64,000 nt of DNA, taken from assembly GCF_038449125.1 (NCBI RefSeq), contig NZ_CP151800.1, positions 4,374,406 through 4,438,405 on the forward strand, in the 5' to 3' direction. This document shows, one piece after another, positions 22,726 through 32,887 of this stretch. This stretch comes from Kosakonia sp. BYX6 (GTDB taxonomy: Bacteria > Pseudomonadota > Gammaproteobacteria > Enterobacterales > Enterobacteriaceae). Numbering within the stretch: position 1 is the first letter of the stretch; the number at the start of each line of letters is the position of its first letter. The notes under the pieces are model-generated. The model did no database searches and was not told the DNA's origin. It was given only the letters and a program-made list of their open reading frames with translations. The position numbers and the translations under genes were made by a program.

Positions 22726-25551
22726 TTGGATAAGATAGAAGTACGGGGCGCGCGCACCCATAATCTCAAAAACATCAACCTCGTCATCCCTCGCGACAAA
22801 CTGATTGTTGTCACCGGGCTGTCGGGTTCGGGCAAATCCTCGCTGGCTTTCGATACGCTCTATGCTGAAGGGCAGCGTCGCTATGTGGAATCCCTCTCCG
22901 CGTATGCCCGTCAATTTCTGTCGCTGATGGAAAAACCGGACGTTGACCACATCGAAGGTCTGTCCCCTGCCATCTCTATTGAGCAAAAGTCGACATCGCA
23001 CAACCCGCGTTCAACCGTCGGCACCATAACCGAAATTCATGATTATCTGCGTCTGCTGTTTGCCCGCGTTGGCGAACCGCGCTGCCCGGATCACGATGTG
23101 CCGCTGGCGGCGCAAACCGTCAGCCAGATGGTGGATAACGTGCTGTCGCAGCCGGAAGGTAAACGCCTGATGCTGCTGGCGCCGGTGATCAAAGAGCGTA
23201 AAGGTGAACACACCAAAACGCTGGAAAACCTGGCAAGCCAGGGGTATATCCGCGCACGTATCGACGGCGAGGTCTGCGATCTGTCCGATCCACCGAGTCT
23301 TGAACTGCAAAAGAAACACACCATTGAAGTGGTGATTGACCGCTTTAAAGTCCGTAGCGATCTATCCCAGCGCCTGGCGGAATCCTTTGAAACAGCGCTG
23401 GAGCTCTCCGGCGGTACGGCGGTCGTCGCCGATATGGACGAGCCGAACGCCGAAGAACTGTTGTTTTCCGCTAACTTCGCCTGCCCGATTTGCGGCTACA
23501 GCATGCGCGAACTGGAACCGCGCCTGTTCTCGTTCAACAACCCGGCGGGCGCGTGCCCGACCTGCGACGGCCTTGGCGTGCAGCAATATTTCGATCCAGA
23601 CCGCGTCATCCAGAACCCGGAATTGTCGCTGGCCGGTGGCGCAATTCGCGGCTGGGATCGCCGTAACTTCTACTATTTCCAGATGCTCAAATCACTGGCG
23701 GAACACTATAAATTCGACGTCGAAGCGCCGTGGGAAAGCCTGAGCGCCAACGTGCAGAAAGTAATTCTGTCCGGTTCCGGAAAAGAGTCTATTGAATTCA
23801 AATACATGAACGATCGCGGCGACACCTCGGTGCGTCGCCACCCGTTCGAAGGCGTGCTGCACAACATGGAGCGCCGTTATAAAGAGACGGAATCCAGCGC
23901 GGTGCGTGAAGAGCTGGCGAAGTTTATCAGCAACCGTCCATGCACCTCGTGTGAAGGGACGCGTCTGCGTCGCGAAGCGCGCCACGTGTTTGTGGAAAAC
24001 ACCCCGCTGCCGACCATTTCCGATATGAGCATCGGTCATGCGATGGACTTCTTCAACAATCTGAAACTTTCGGGTCAGCGGGCAAAAATCGCTGAAAAAG
24101 TGTTGAAAGAGATTGGCGATCGTCTGAAATTCCTGGTCAATGTCGGCCTGAATTACCTGACCCTTTCCCGCTCGGCAGAAACGCTTTCCGGCGGCGAAGC
24201 GCAGCGCATTCGCCTGGCAAGCCAGATCGGCGCGGGCCTGGTGGGGGTTATGTACGTGCTGGATGAACCGTCTATTGGTCTGCATCAGCGCGATAACGAA
24301 CGCCTGCTGGGTACGCTGATTCATCTGCGTAACCTCGGCAATACAGTCATTGTCGTTGAACATGACGAAGACGCGATTCGCGCGGCGGACCATGTGATCG
24401 ATATCGGTCCGGGCGCGGGCGTGCACGGCGGCCAGGTGGTAGCCGAAGGCTCGCTGGACGCGATCATGGCGGTGCCGGAATCCCTCACCGGTCAGTATAT
24501 GAGCGGCAAACGCAAAATCGAGCTGCCAAAACAGCGCGTGAAAGCCGATCCGCAAAAAGTGCTGAAACTGACCGGCGCGCGCGGTAACAACCTGAAAGAC
24601 GTGACGTTAACGCTGCCGGTTGGCCTGTTCACCTGTATCACGGGTGTTTCCGGCTCCGGCAAATCGACGCTGATTAACGACACGCTGTTCCCGATTGCCC
24701 AGCGCCAGTTGAACGGCGCGACCATCGCGGAACCTGCGCCGTACCGTGACGTTCAGGGGCTTGAGCATTTCGATAAAGTGATCGATATCGACCAAAGCCC
24801 GATTGGCCGTACCCCGCGTTCCAACCCGGCGACCTACACCGGTGTCTTTACGCCTGTGCGTGAACTGTTCGCTGGCGTGCCGGAATCCCGCTCTCGCGGT
24901 TACACGCCGGGGCGTTTCAGCTTCAACGTGCGCGGTGGGCGGTGTGAAGCCTGCCAGGGCGATGGCGTGATCAAAGTCGAAATGCACTTCCTGCCGGATA
25001 TTTACGTACCGTGCGACCAGTGCAAAGGCAAACGCTATAACCGCGAAACGCTGGAAATCAAATACAAAGGCAAGACCATCCACGAAGTGCTGGATATGAC
25101 CATTGAAGAAGCACGCGCGTTCTTTGATGCCGTTCCGGCGCTGGCGCGTAAGCTGCAAACGCTGATGGATGTCGGTCTGACCTATATTCGTCTTGGCCAG
25201 TCGGCGACCACGCTTTCCGGCGGTGAAGCCCAGCGCGTGAAGCTGGCGCGCGAGCTGTCGAAACGCGGCACCGGGCAGACGCTCTACATCCTTGATGAGC
25301 CGACCACCGGCCTGCACTTTGCCGATATCCAGCAGTTGTTGGACGTGCTGCATCAGTTGCGGGATCAGGGCAACACCATTGTGGTGATTGAGCACAACCT
25401 GGACGTGATTAAAACCGCGGACTGGATTGTCGATCTCGGCCCGGAAGGCGGTAGCGGCGGCGGGGAAATTTTAGTCTCCGGTACGCCGGAAACCGTCGCC
25501 GAATGCGAAGCGTCGCATACAGCGCGGTTCCTCAAACCGATGCTGAAGTAG
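22726..25551 (+). CDS. uvrA: UvrA, excinuclease ABC subunit A
   Basis: A 941-residue damage-recognition ATPase of nucleotide excision repair. Two ABC modules are present: Walker [10 protein letters not shown] near residue 32-40 and GVSGSGKST near 640, each with an LSGGEAQR signature. Zinc fingers (CPICGY...CPTC and CEACQGDG...CDQC) are intact. The start is unusual. An ATG at 22721 is out of frame and hits a stop after five codons, so translation must begin at TTG 22726 (giving the family N-terminus [19 protein letters not shown] five bases upstream) or GTG 22717 (three extra residues). I chose TTG. It is SOS-induced. Confidence 0.97.
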   Translation: MDKIEVRGARTHNLKNINLVIPRDKLIVVTGLSGSGKSSLAFDTLYAEGQRRYVESLSAYARQFLSLMEKPDVDHIEGLSPAISIEQKSTSHNPRSTVGTITEIHDYLRLLFARVGEPRCPDHDVPLAAQTVSQMVDNVLSQPEGKRLMLLAPVIKERKGEHTKTLENLASQGYIRARIDGEVCDLSDPPSLELQKKHTIEVVIDRFKVRSDLSQRLAESFETALELSGGTAVVADMDEPNAEELLFSANFACPICGYSMRELEPRLFSFNNPAGACPTCDGLGVQQYFDPDRVIQNPELSLAGGAIRGWDRRNFYYFQMLKSLAEHYKFDVEAPWESLSANVQKVILSGSGKESIEFKYMNDRGDTSVRRHPFEGVLHNMERRYKETESSAVREELAKFISNRPCTSCEGTRLRREARHVFVENTPLPTISDMSIGHAMDFFNNLKLSGQRAKIAEKVLKEIGDRLKFLVNVGLNYLTLSRSAETLSGGEAQRIRLASQIGAGLVGVMYVLDEPSIGLHQRDNERLLGTLIHLRNLGNTVIVVEHDEDAIRAADHVIDIGPGAGVHGGQVVAEGSLDAIMAVPESLTGQYMSGKRKIELPKQRVKADPQKVLKLTGARGNNLKDVTLTLPVGLFTCITGVSGSGKSTLINDTLFPIAQRQLNGATIAEPAPYRDVQGLEHFDKVIDIDQSPIGRTPRSNPATYTGVFTPVRELFAGVPESRSRGYTPGRFSFNVRGGRCEACQGDGVIKVEMHFLPDIYVPCDQCKGKRYNRETLEIKYKGKTIHEVLDMTIEEARAFFDAVPALARKLQTLMDVGLTYIRLGQSATTLSGGEAQRVKLARELSKRGTGQTLYILDEPTTGLHFADIQQLLDVLHQLRDQGNTIVVIEHNLDVIKTADWIVDLGPEGGSGGGEILVSGTPETVAECEASHTARFLKPMLK

Positions 25552-25905
25552 TCACACTAAAAGCTGGTGTCGAATGTTTTCCGGCACCAGCTCAATGGCT
25601 TGCTTGTACGAGGCATCCACCAGGTAGTAAATCTGCGAATCCGGCAGTGAACCATCAAGATAAACCGTGCTCCAGTGCGCTTTGTTCAGATGGCGGCTGG
25701 GGCGTACATCTGCATGCTGAACGCGCAGCAGTTCCGCCAGCTCCGGGCTGGTTTTCAGCGACACCGCCGGGCGACCTTCCACCTCTTTCACCATCGCGAA
25801 TAGCACGTCTGCGACCTTAATCTGCGTGGCTTTCCAGTCGCTGTGCACGCTCTGCTTTGCACCGGGTTTCGCCATGCAATATTGCAACAACTCCGAAATT
25901 GTCAT
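25552..25905 (-). CDS. yjbR: YjbR, MmcQ/YjbR family DNA-binding-like protein
   Basis: A 117-residue protein matching E. coli YjbR (118 residues). It has the CyaY-like alpha/beta fold of the MmcQ/YjbR family (LKTSPELAELLR and LNKAHWSTVYLDG motifs). The function is unknown; a double-wing DNA-binding role has been suggested for the family. It lies 3 bases after yjbQ, so the two are cotranscribed. It is convergent with uvrA, with stop codons almost touching. Confidence 0.92.
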   Translation of the reverse strand: MTISELLQYCMAKPGAKQSVHSDWKATQIKVADVLFAMVKEVEGRPAVSLKTSPELAELLRVQHADVRPSRHLNKAHWSTVYLDGSLPDSQIYYLVDASYKQAIELVPENIRHQLLV

Positions 25906-25908
25906 CGT

Positions 25909-26325
25909 TTATTCCCCTTGTAGTGTCGCGATAATCCTCCGCGAACCGCCATGGATGCGATGCTCTCCCAGCCAAATCCCCTGCCATGTACCAAGCACTA
26001 CGCGCCCGTTTTGCACAGGCAACAGCAGTGAAACGCCAAGCGTGGAAGATTTAATATGCGACGGCATATCATCCGGCCCCTCGTAATCATGCTCATACGG
26101 CGCGTTGTCCGGCACAGCGTTTAAAAAGTGGCGCTCCATATCGTGGCGCACAGTGGGATCGCAATTTTCATTCAGGGTGAGAGAAGCGGAAGTGTGCTGA
26201 AGAAGCAGGTGCAACAAACCCACTTTCACGCGGGAGAGATCGCGAATTTGCCCGAGCACCTCGTCAGTGACCAGATGAAAACCGCGCGGTTTTTCGCCAA
26301 GCGTAAGGGTTTGTTGGTACCACAT
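25909..26325 (-). CDS. yjbQ: YjbQ, UPF0047 family protein
   Basis: A 138-residue cytosolic protein of the widely conserved UPF0047/YjbQ family. The [14 protein letters not shown] and [10 protein letters not shown] motifs contain conserved His and Asp residues forming the active-site pocket. E. coli YjbQ has weak thiamine-phosphate synthase activity, but its true role is unsettled. It is followed at once by yjbR. The start follows AAAGGAGCAGCAA at 26326-26338. Confidence 0.93.
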   Translation of the reverse strand: MWYQQTLTLGEKPRGFHLVTDEVLGQIRDLSRVKVGLLHLLLQHTSASLTLNENCDPTVRHDMERHFLNAVPDNAPYEHDYEGPDDMPSHIKSSTLGVSLLLPVQNGRVVLGTWQGIWLGEHRIHGGSRRIIATLQGE

Positions 26326-26424
26326 TTGCTGCTCCTTTCGGAAAATGAATCCTTGTAAGTGTGCAGCATGACGCCAAAAGGGGAAACCCGACCGCCCGAT
26401 TTAGTTTAAAAAACCGTCAAAACA

Positions 26425-27135
26425 TCAATATTCAGAATCGACAATCACTTCTTCGCCCAGCGCGCCCGCTTGCGGCAACGGTCGGTATGTCGAATTGGAC
26501 GCACGCAGCACGCGGATAGGCCGCGCTTCGCTGTCACGCGCCGCCGTGATATCGCTGTCTGAATCGCCGTAAAAAATGCGAATTTGTTTCGCCTTCAGCC
26601 ACTGGGTTTTGTTGTTCTGACCTGTCTGATCGCCCGCGAAAATCACCGGGTTCATATTGGCGGCGGGAATAAGAAAATCGTCCTGTAACGTTTTCGACAC
26701 CGTTTCCGTTTTGGTCTGGCTACGTCCGGTAATGAAAAAGATGCTGTCGCCGCGCTTCACATGCATGGCAATTAACTGGCGCGCCGCTTCTTTGGGAATG
26801 CTGAATTCATCCCAACCGTTATTCATCTTTTCCCAGAATGCCGGGTTTTGCAGATAGGCTTCGCTGTCGGGCGACCAGGTTTTTTTACCGCGCCAGAAGC
26901 CGGGGCTGGAAAAAAGTACAGTGTCATCAATATCAAAACCCACTGCCATGGGCGGGCGCTCAAGCAGCGAGCGTTCAATTTGCCCCACGGAAACCCAGTG
27001 GATGGGCGCCTGTTCGGCGAGTTTTGCAACATTGGTGCCCTCAGTCACGGGCGAAGGCGCGGAGGCATAAACCGCAGCGCTGCCAAATGCTATCCACAGG
27101 CAAGCAGCGCCAAGAGCACGAGTGAACTTTCGCAT
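26425..27135 (-). CDS. aphA: AphA, class B non-specific acid phosphatase
   Basis: A 236-residue periplasmic phosphatase/phosphotransferase. The signal peptide is cleaved near VYA-SA (residue 24-25). The DDDD-superfamily motif [11 protein letters not shown] (67-77) supplies the nucleophile Asp69 and Asp71. The second motif, FYGDSDSDI, is near residue 187. The enzyme is a Mg-dependent homotetramer that dephosphorylates nucleotides and other organic phosphates for uptake. It is transcribed alone between yjbQ and tyrB as in E. coli. Confidence 0.97.
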   Translation of the reverse strand: MRKFTRALGAACLWIAFGSAAVYASAPSPVTEGTNVAKLAEQAPIHWVSVGQIERSLLERPPMAVGFDIDDTVLFSSPGFWRGKKTWSPDSEAYLQNPAFWEKMNNGWDEFSIPKEAARQLIAMHVKRGDSIFFITGRSQTKTETVSKTLQDDFLIPAANMNPVIFAGDQTGQNNKTQWLKAKQIRIFYGDSDSDITAARDSEARPIRVLRASNSTYRPLPQAGALGEEVIVDSEY

Positions 27136-27276
27136 ATTTATCCCTAAATTATCAGTTCGTTATATTTTATAAATGGTGCGAATGGTCAAAATACTACCAG
27201 ACCTTAACCCCAGAGACGGGTTAAAAAAAGAGTTTTCTGTGGAATATCCATAGATTAAGAGAATACAGAGGGTGAT

Positions 27277-27302
27277 GATCCCCTGCGAAAGCGCAGAGGA
27301 TC
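27277..27302 (-). terminator. Hairpin downstream of tyrB
   Basis: GATCCCCTGCG/CGCAGAGGATC stem with one mismatch and a short AAAG loop, about 30 bases past the tyrB stop. The T-tract after it on the minus strand is poor, so termination may be partial. Confidence 0.55.
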
Positions 27303-27332
27303 GGGCAGGAATAGCGCTAAGTAAGTGAGTAC

Positions 27333-28526
27333 TTACATAACTGCGGCGAATGCTTGCGCCACGCGGTGCACATTACGGCTGTTCAGGCCCGCCACACACA
27401 TACGCCCGCTTGAAATCAGGTAAATACCGAACTCTTCACGCAGACGATCAACTTGCGCCGCACTAAGACCGGTATAGCTGAACATGCCACGCTGTTTGAG
27501 CAGGTAATCAAAATTGCCGCCCGGTACCGCGTCTTTCAACACGTTCACCAGTTCCTGGCGCATCGCCAAAATACGCATGCGCATGGCTTCCACTTCCGCC
27601 AGCCAGGAGGCTTTTAAACCTGCATCGCCGAGCACCGTTGCCACCAGCTGCGCACCAAAATTCGGCGGGCTGGAGTAGTTGCGGCGCACGGTGGCTTTTA
27701 ACTGACCCAGCACGCGGCTCGCGGCTTCGGCATCTTCGCACACCACGGAAAGCCCGCCGACGCGCTCGCCATACAGGGAGAAAATTTTCGAGAATGAGTT
27801 GCTGACCAGTGCCGGCAAGCCCGCATTGGCGATAACACGAATCGCGTAGGCATCTTCTTCCATACCCGCGCCAAAACCTTGATAAGCGATATCGAGGAAA
27901 GGAATCAGGTTGCGCGTTTTCAGCACGTCTACCACCTGGTCCCACTGAGCGTTGGTTAAATCCGCGCCGGTCGGGTTATGGCAGCACGGATGCAGCAGCA
28001 CAATGCTCTGCTCCGGCAGAGTGTTCAGTTTTTCCAGAAACGCCTCGAAACGCACGCCGTGGGTGGCGTTGTCGTACCACGGATAAGTGCTGACTACGAA
28101 GCCAGCGCCTTCAAAGATGGCGATGTGGTTTTCCCAGGTCGGATCGCTCACCCAAACACCCGAGTTGGGGAAGTAACGTTTCAGAAAATCCGCGCCGATT
28201 TTCAGTGCGCCAGAGCCGCCCAGCGTCTGGATGGTGGCAATACGTTTTTGCGTTAATAACGGACTTTCTGCGCCAAACAGCAGCGGAGCGATGGTGTGAC
28301 GGTAGCTGTTGAGGCCTTCCATCGGCAGATAGAGCGATGCGCCATGTTGCTGGGCAGTGAGACGCGCTTCAGCTTCGGCAACGGCTTGCAGGCGCGGGAT
28401 AATATTATCTTCGTTGTAATACAGCCCAATGCTGAGGTTAACTTTGTCGCTTCGTGGGTCTTCCTTGAAACGCTCCATCAACGAAAGAATCGGGTCGCCG
28501 GCGTAGGCGTCAACTTTCTGAAACAC
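27333..28526 (-). CDS. tyrB: TyrB aromatic-amino-acid aminotransferase
   Basis: A 397-residue PLP enzyme of class I aminotransferases that makes tyrosine and phenylalanine, and also leucine and aspartate. The PLP lysine lies in [17 protein letters not shown]. The start is GTG at 28526 with GGAGAA upstream, giving (V)[13 protein letters not shown], the family N-terminus. A longer frame reaching 28565 is not conserved. The C-terminus ([23 protein letters not shown]) is complete. It lies downstream of alr in the same direction. Confidence 0.96.
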   Translation of the reverse strand: MFQKVDAYAGDPILSLMERFKEDPRSDKVNLSIGLYYNEDNIIPRLQAVAEAEARLTAQQHGASLYLPMEGLNSYRHTIAPLLFGAESPLLTQKRIATIQTLGGSGALKIGADFLKRYFPNSGVWVSDPTWENHIAIFEGAGFVVSTYPWYDNATHGVRFEAFLEKLNTLPEQSIVLLHPCCHNPTGADLTNAQWDQVVDVLKTRNLIPFLDIAYQGFGAGMEEDAYAIRVIANAGLPALVSNSFSKIFSLYGERVGGLSVVCEDAEAASRVLGQLKATVRRNYSSPPNFGAQLVATVLGDAGLKASWLAEVEAMRMRILAMRQELVNVLKDAVPGGNFDYLLKQRGMFSYTGLSAAQVDRLREEFGIYLISSGRMCVAGLNSRNVHRVAQAFAAVM

Positions 28527-28599
28527 GCTTGTATTCTCCAGGTTTACAGTGGGCAGGCCCACCACAATAAACCGGAAGCTAAGGAAGATCGAGAGGAGC

Positions 28600-28625
28600 A
28601 GCGCTTTCCAGGTAAGGAAAGCGCT
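28600..28625 (-). terminator. Hairpin downstream of alr
   Basis: Perfect 10-bp stem AGCGCTTTCC/GGAAAGCGCT directly past the alr stop, without a clear T-run on the minus strand. A second GTGGGC/GCCCAC hairpin follows at 28549-28562, before tyrB. Confidence 0.5.
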
Positions 28626-28630
28626 AACGT

Positions 28631-29710
28631 TTAATCGATATAGACAAGTGTCGCCCTTGAAGTAAGGCGCGTGATAAGTTCGTAAGCGCTCACTTTTGTG
28701 ACTTCGGCGATGCGTTCAACGGGCAAACCGTCCCCCCACAGCACCACTTCATCACCGGCTTTTTCCTGCGCATCCGGGCCGAGATCGACACAAATCATGT
28801 CCATCGCCACGCGCCCGACAATCGGCACTTCGCGCCCGTTAACCATCACAGGCGTACCGGACGGCGCCGCGCGCGGGTAACCGTCGCCGTAACCCATGGC
28901 GACCACGCCCAAGCGGGTGTCGCGCGTACTTTCCCAGGTTCCGCCGTAGCCCACCGGATCGCCGGTTTGATGTTCGCGCACGGCAATCAGTTGTGACTTC
29001 AGCGTCATGACCGGCTGGAAGCCGAAATCCGCGCCCCAGGGTTTTGTGTCCAGCGGTGAAACGCCGTACAAAATGATGCCGGGACGTACCCAATCGAAAT
29101 GAGATTGCGGCCACAGCAGCGTACCGCCCGATGCGGCAATCGAACGCAAGCCGGGTTTCCCTTCGGTGAAGGTGGTGAAAATATCGAGCTGGCGCTCTGT
29201 CGCGCCGCATTGCGGTTCATCAGCACGGGCAAAGTGACTGGCGATATTCACCGGCTGGCGCACATTTGCGCACTGCGACAGGCGGGCGTAAAACGCCTCG
29301 GCTTCATGGGGGTGTACGCCAAGTCGATGCATGCCGGTATCGAGTTTCATCCATACGGTGACCGGTTCTTTTAGCATCGCGGTTTCCAGCGCTTCAAGCT
29401 GTTCAACGCTATGAATAACCGTATGCAGTTGGTTTTCCGCTACCAAAGGCAGGTCGCTGGCGGCGAAAAAACCTTCCAGTAACAAGATGGGTTGTGTAAT
29501 GCCGCCCGCGCGCAGTTGCAGGGCTTCTTCAAGACGGGAGACGCCGAAAGCATCGGCATCGGGGAGCGTTCGCGCGGTCTCGAGAAGACCGTGTCCATAG
29601 GCGTTCGCTTTCACGACCGCAACCAGTCGGCTGGCGGGAGCCAGTTCGCGCAGGCGTTGCAGATTGTGTCGCAGAGCGCGGCGGTTAACTACTACGGTTG
29701 CCGCTTGCAT
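28631..29710 (-). CDS. alr: Alr, alanine racemase (constitutive)
   Basis: A 359-residue PLP-dependent racemase that supplies D-alanine for peptidoglycan. The start is ATG 29710 ([16 protein letters not shown]) with AAGGA upstream. The extension to 29728 is not conserved. The PLP lysine is Lys34 ([11 protein letters not shown]), and the catalytic tyrosine region (GYGGTWES) and the MDMICVD segment are present. It sits between dnaB and tyrB as in E. coli, with an ERIC element between it and dnaB. Confidence 0.96.
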   Translation of the reverse strand: MQAATVVVNRRALRHNLQRLRELAPASRLVAVVKANAYGHGLLETARTLPDADAFGVSRLEEALQLRAGGITQPILLLEGFFAASDLPLVAENQLHTVIHSVEQLEALETAMLKEPVTVWMKLDTGMHRLGVHPHEAEAFYARLSQCANVRQPVNIASHFARADEPQCGATERQLDIFTTFTEGKPGLRSIAASGGTLLWPQSHFDWVRPGIILYGVSPLDTKPWGADFGFQPVMTLKSQLIAVREHQTGDPVGYGGTWESTRDTRLGVVAMGYGDGYPRAAPSGTPVMVNGREVPIVGRVAMDMICVDLGPDAQEKAGDEVVLWGDGLPVERIAEVTKVSAYELITRLTSRATLVYID

Positions 29711-29740
29711 GTTTTTCCTTATCACCAATCTTTATCAGCA

Positions 29741-29865
29741 ATCTTCGAAATCATTCGTGCTGCAGGAAGGCGACAAGCCCGGGAATCCCCGGGAGCTTAG
29801 ACAAACTAAGTGACCGGGGTGAGCGGGCGCAGTCAACACACCTGCAACGCGAAGGATGAAGAAGA
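29741..29865. repeat. ERIC element between dnaB and alr
   Basis: About 125 bases matching the enterobacterial repetitive intergenic consensus. GGGAATCCCCGGGAGCTTAG and CTAAGTGACCGGGGTGAGCG form the central imperfect palindrome, flanked by TGCAGGAAGGCGACAAGC and the GCGCAGTCAACAC arm. It is an untranslated, structured repeat typical of intergenic transcribed regions. Confidence 0.9.
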
Positions 29866-29867
29866 TT

Positions 29868-31274
29868 TTATTCGTCGTCGTACTGTGGCCCTGCATAATT
29901 ATCAAAACGCGACCACTGCCCATTAAATGTCAGACGTACCGTACCGATCGGGCCGTTACGCTGCTTACCAATAATGATTTCTGCAATGCCTTTTAAGTCA
30001 CTGTTTTCGTGATAAACCTCATCACGGTAGATAAACATGATCAAGTCGGCGTCCTGCTCAATAGAACCGGATTCACGCAAATCGGAGTTGACCGGGCGTT
30101 TGTCGGCGCGCTGTTCCAGAGAGCGGTTAAGCTGCGACAGCGCCACCACCGGCACCTGCAACTCTTTGGCCAGCGCTTTCAGCGAGCGGGAGATTTCAGC
30201 GATTTCCAGCGTACGGTTGTCCGACAGCGCCGGGACGCGCATCAGCTGAAGATAGTCGATCATAATAAGGCCAATGCCGCCATGCTCGCGGGCAATGCGC
30301 CGCGCACGAGAACGGACTTCCGTCGGCGTCAGACCGGAAGAGTCATCAATGTAGATATTGCGTTTTTCCAGCAGGATGCCCATGGTGCCGGAGATGCGCG
30401 CCCAGTCTTCATCGTCCAGTTGGCCGGTACGAATACGCGTTTGATCCACGCGCGACAGCGACGCGAGAGAACGCATCATAATTTGTTCGGAGGGCATTTC
30501 GAGACTGAAAATCAATACCGGCTTATCTTGTAACATCGCCGCGTTTTCGACGAGGTTCATCGCAAAGGTGGTTTTACCCATCGACGGACGAGCCGCGACG
30601 ATGATCAAATCCGACGGCTGCAAACCGGCGGTTTTTTTATTGAGATCATCGTAACCGGTGTTCACGCCGGTCACGCCGTCGTGCGGTTGCTGGAATAACA
30701 GCTCAATACGCGCAACAGTCGCCTCGAGCACATCGGCGATGTTTTTCGGGCCTTCGTCTTTATTGGCGCGACTTTCGGCGATTTTAAAAACGCGGGATTC
30801 CGCCAGATCCAGCAGTTCTTCGCTGGTGCGGCCCTGCGGATCAAAACCGGCGTTAGCGATTTCGTTCGCTACGGAGATCATTTCACGAACAACGGCACGT
30901 TCACGCACGATGTCCGCATATGCGCTGATGTTTGCCGCACTTGGCGTATTTTTGGAAAGCTCCGCCAGGTAGGCGAAACCGCCGACAATCTCTAACTGGC
31001 CCTGTAACTCGAGCGACTCCGCCAGCGTAATCAGATCGATGGGTTTACCCATCTCTTGCAGGCGGTGCATTTCCGTAAAGATATGGCGATGCTGGCGCGT
31101 ATAAAAGTCATCAGAAACAACGCGTTCGGCGACGTCGTCCCAACGCTCGTTGTCCAGCATTAACCCGCCCAACACTGACTGCTCCGCTTCGATGGAATGC
31201 GGAGGAACTTTCATCCCCTCAAGCTTGATGTCGCGGGGTTCAGTCTGTTTGTTGAAGGGTTTATTTCCTGCCAT
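29868..31274 (-). CDS. dnaB: DnaB replicative DNA helicase
   Basis: A 468-residue hexameric 5'-3' helicase. The N-terminal DnaG/DnaC-interacting domain spans about 20-150, followed by the linker and a RecA-like C-terminal domain with Walker A ARPSMGKTTFA. The DnaB H3/H4 motifs IMIDYLQLM and NRSLEQRADKRP are present. The N-terminal tail is three residues shorter than in E. coli, and the rest is near-identical. No intein is present. The qorA gene is divergent. Confidence 0.98.
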   Translation of the reverse strand: MAGNKPFNKQTEPRDIKLEGMKVPPHSIEAEQSVLGGLMLDNERWDDVAERVVSDDFYTRQHRHIFTEMHRLQEMGKPIDLITLAESLELQGQLEIVGGFAYLAELSKNTPSAANISAYADIVRERAVVREMISVANEIANAGFDPQGRTSEELLDLAESRVFKIAESRANKDEGPKNIADVLEATVARIELLFQQPHDGVTGVNTGYDDLNKKTAGLQPSDLIIVAARPSMGKTTFAMNLVENAAMLQDKPVLIFSLEMPSEQIMMRSLASLSRVDQTRIRTGQLDDEDWARISGTMGILLEKRNIYIDDSSGLTPTEVRSRARRIAREHGGIGLIMIDYLQLMRVPALSDNRTLEIAEISRSLKALAKELQVPVVALSQLNRSLEQRADKRPVNSDLRESGSIEQDADLIMFIYRDEVYHENSDLKGIAEIIIGKQRNGPIGTVRLTFNGQWSRFDNYAGPQYDDE

Positions 31275-31337
31275 AGTGAAAGGAGCTATCCGGGTAATGA
31301 ATGGTTTGAGAGATTATCACAGAGTTCAGGAGGAAGC

Positions 31338-32321
31338 ATGGCGACAAGAATAGAATTTCACAAGCATGGTGGGCCTGATGTGTTGAACGTGGCGGAGTTT
31401 TCGCCCGCAGATCCGGCAGAAAATGAAGTGCAGGTGGAGAATAAAGCCATTGGTATCAATTACATCGACACCTATGTTCGCAGCGGATTATATCCGACGC
31501 CCTCGCTGCCAAGCGGGCTGGGGACAGAGGCGGCAGGTGTGGTAAGTAAAGTGGGCAGCGGCGTAACGCATATTCATGTCGGCGATCGCGTGGTTTATGC
31601 GCAATCCGCATTGGGTGCTTACAGCTCGGTCCATAATGTTCCGGCCGATAAAGTGGCGGTTCTGCCGAACGCCATCTCTTTTGAACAGGCTGCTGCGTCG
31701 TTTTTGAAAGGGCTGACGGTGTTTTACCTGCTACGCAAAACCTACGAAATCAAACCCGATGAAGTATTTCTGTTCCACGCCGCCGCGGGCGGGGTTGGGC
31801 TTATCGCTTGCCAGTGGGCTAAAGCGCTCGGCGCGAAATTGATCGGTACTGTCGGATCCGCGCAAAAAGCCCAGCGCGCGCAGCAGGCGGGCGCCTGGCA
31901 GGTGATCAACTACACCGAAGAAAATGTGGCGGAGCGGGTGAAAGAGCTTACCGGCGGCAAAAAAGTCAGCGTGGTATACGATTCAGTGGGTAAAGACACG
32001 TGGGAAATCTCCCTCGACTGCCTGCGCCGCCGTGGCCTGATGGTGAGCTTTGGTAATTCATCTGGGCCGGTCACCGGTGTGAACCTTGGGATCCTTAACC
32101 AGAAAGGTTCACTCTACGCCACCCGTCCGTCGATGAATGGCTACATCACTACGCGTGAAGAGTTACAGGAAGCCAGCAACGAGCTGTTTTCGCTGATCGC
32201 CAGCGGAGTGATTAAAGTGGATGTGGCAGAGAACCAGAAGTTTGCGCTGAAAGATGCGCAACGGGCGCATGAGATGTTAGAGAGCCGTGCGACGCAGGGT
32301 TCAAGCCTGCTTATCCCTTAA
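31338..32321 (+). CDS. qorA: QorA, NADPH quinone oxidoreductase 1
   Basis: A 327-residue zinc-independent MDR-family enzyme that reduces quinones with NADPH. The N-terminal GroES-like domain spans about 1-120, and the Rossmann domain contains the HAAAGGVGLIACQWAKALGA dinucleotide motif. ATG 31338 follows CAGGAGGAAGC. A longer frame from 31197 overlaps dnaB and is not conserved. It is divergent from dnaB as in E. coli and ends in a strong terminator. Confidence 0.95.
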   Translation: MATRIEFHKHGGPDVLNVAEFSPADPAENEVQVENKAIGINYIDTYVRSGLYPTPSLPSGLGTEAAGVVSKVGSGVTHIHVGDRVVYAQSALGAYSSVHNVPADKVAVLPNAISFEQAAASFLKGLTVFYLLRKTYEIKPDEVFLFHAAAGGVGLIACQWAKALGAKLIGTVGSAQKAQRAQQAGAWQVINYTEENVAERVKELTGGKKVSVVYDSVGKDTWEISLDCLRRRGLMVSFGNSSGPVTGVNLGILNQKGSLYATRPSMNGYITTREELQEASNELFSLIASGVIKVDVAENQKFALKDAQRAHEMLESRATQGSSLLIP

Positions 32322-32341
32322 GCTATGTCACTGAAAGAATT

Positions 32342-32370
32342 AGGGCTTCCCGTAGGAAGCCCTTTCTTTT
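32342..32370 (+). terminator. Terminator of qorA
   Basis: Perfect 9-bp stem AGGGCTTCC/GGAAGCCCT with a CGTA loop followed by TTCTTTTTT. Confidence 0.92.
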
Positions 32371-32508
32371 TTAGTTCGGCTGCATTGTAGGGTACAGCTC
32401 GATGAATTCGTAACGCCGCGATAGTGACAGATTTGATATCTAAATCCTATTCGGTTCTAAGCAATGTGCCTGGAAATGTCTCAGGGATGTGACGAACCAC
32501 GCAATACT

Positions 32509-32751
32509 TTAGTAACGCCAGCGGTTATTGCGTTGATAACGTGGAACCTTTGGCGCTTTGACAGCCCGAATCACCCAGACAATCGCCACGGCCAACAGCA
32601 GCCAGGGCAATAACTTAATCATCAACGTAAAAAGCCCGCCGAGAAACATCACTGCGGTCGCCACCAGCAATGCTGCGATAATCCCCAGCAGTGAAATGCC
32701 GGTGAACAGCAGCATGATAAAAAACCCAACAATAAACAGTAGTTCCGGCAT
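32509..32751 (-). CDS. pspG: PspG, phage-shock inner-membrane protein
   Basis: An 80-residue protein with two to three hydrophobic segments (about 4-24, 25-43, 47-64) and a basic tail (KAPKVPRYQRNNRWRY). This is the PspG of the phage-shock-protein response, which helps keep the proton-motive force under envelope stress. A sigma-54 type promoter lies upstream, fitting PspF control. Confidence 0.92.
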   Translation of the reverse strand: MPELLFIVGFFIMLLFTGISLLGIIAALLVATAVMFLGGLFTLMIKLLPWLLLAVAIVWVIRAVKAPKVPRYQRNNRWRY

Positions 32752-32789
32752 GAGATTCTCCTGAGAAATCGGTAACTCCCTTCCCCATT

Positions 32790-32805
32790 ACAAGAACTAT
32801 GCCAA
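32790..32805 (-). promoter_or_regulatory. Sigma-54 promoter of pspG
   Basis: Read on the minus strand, TTGGCATAGTTCTTGT gives the -24 GG and -12 GT elements with a 10-base spacing, 40-55 bases upstream of the pspG start. PspF-activated sigma-54 transcription is known for E. coli pspG. Confidence 0.75.
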
Positions 32806-32828
32806 AACTAACCTACTGATTTAGTAAT

Positions 32829-32855
32829 AAAAAACCCCGCAGCGAACGAGCGGGA
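32829..32855 (-). terminator. Terminator of dusA
   Basis: On the minus strand, stem CCCGC/GCGGG with a 9-base loop followed by GTTTTTT, about 35 bases past the dusA stop. Confidence 0.75.
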
Positions 32856-32887
32856 TTTGGTGAAATTGACCATCTTTTAGTGAATTC

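Noticed and set aside
23692-25395. Minus-strand open frames opposite uvrA
   Set aside because: Shadow frames of uvrA, rich in Arg, His, Gln and Phe; no independent support.
28527-28570. TyrR box upstream of tyrB
   Set aside because: TGTAAACCTGGAGAATACA only loosely fits TGTAAA-N6-TTTACA and overlaps the ribosome site; too weak to list.
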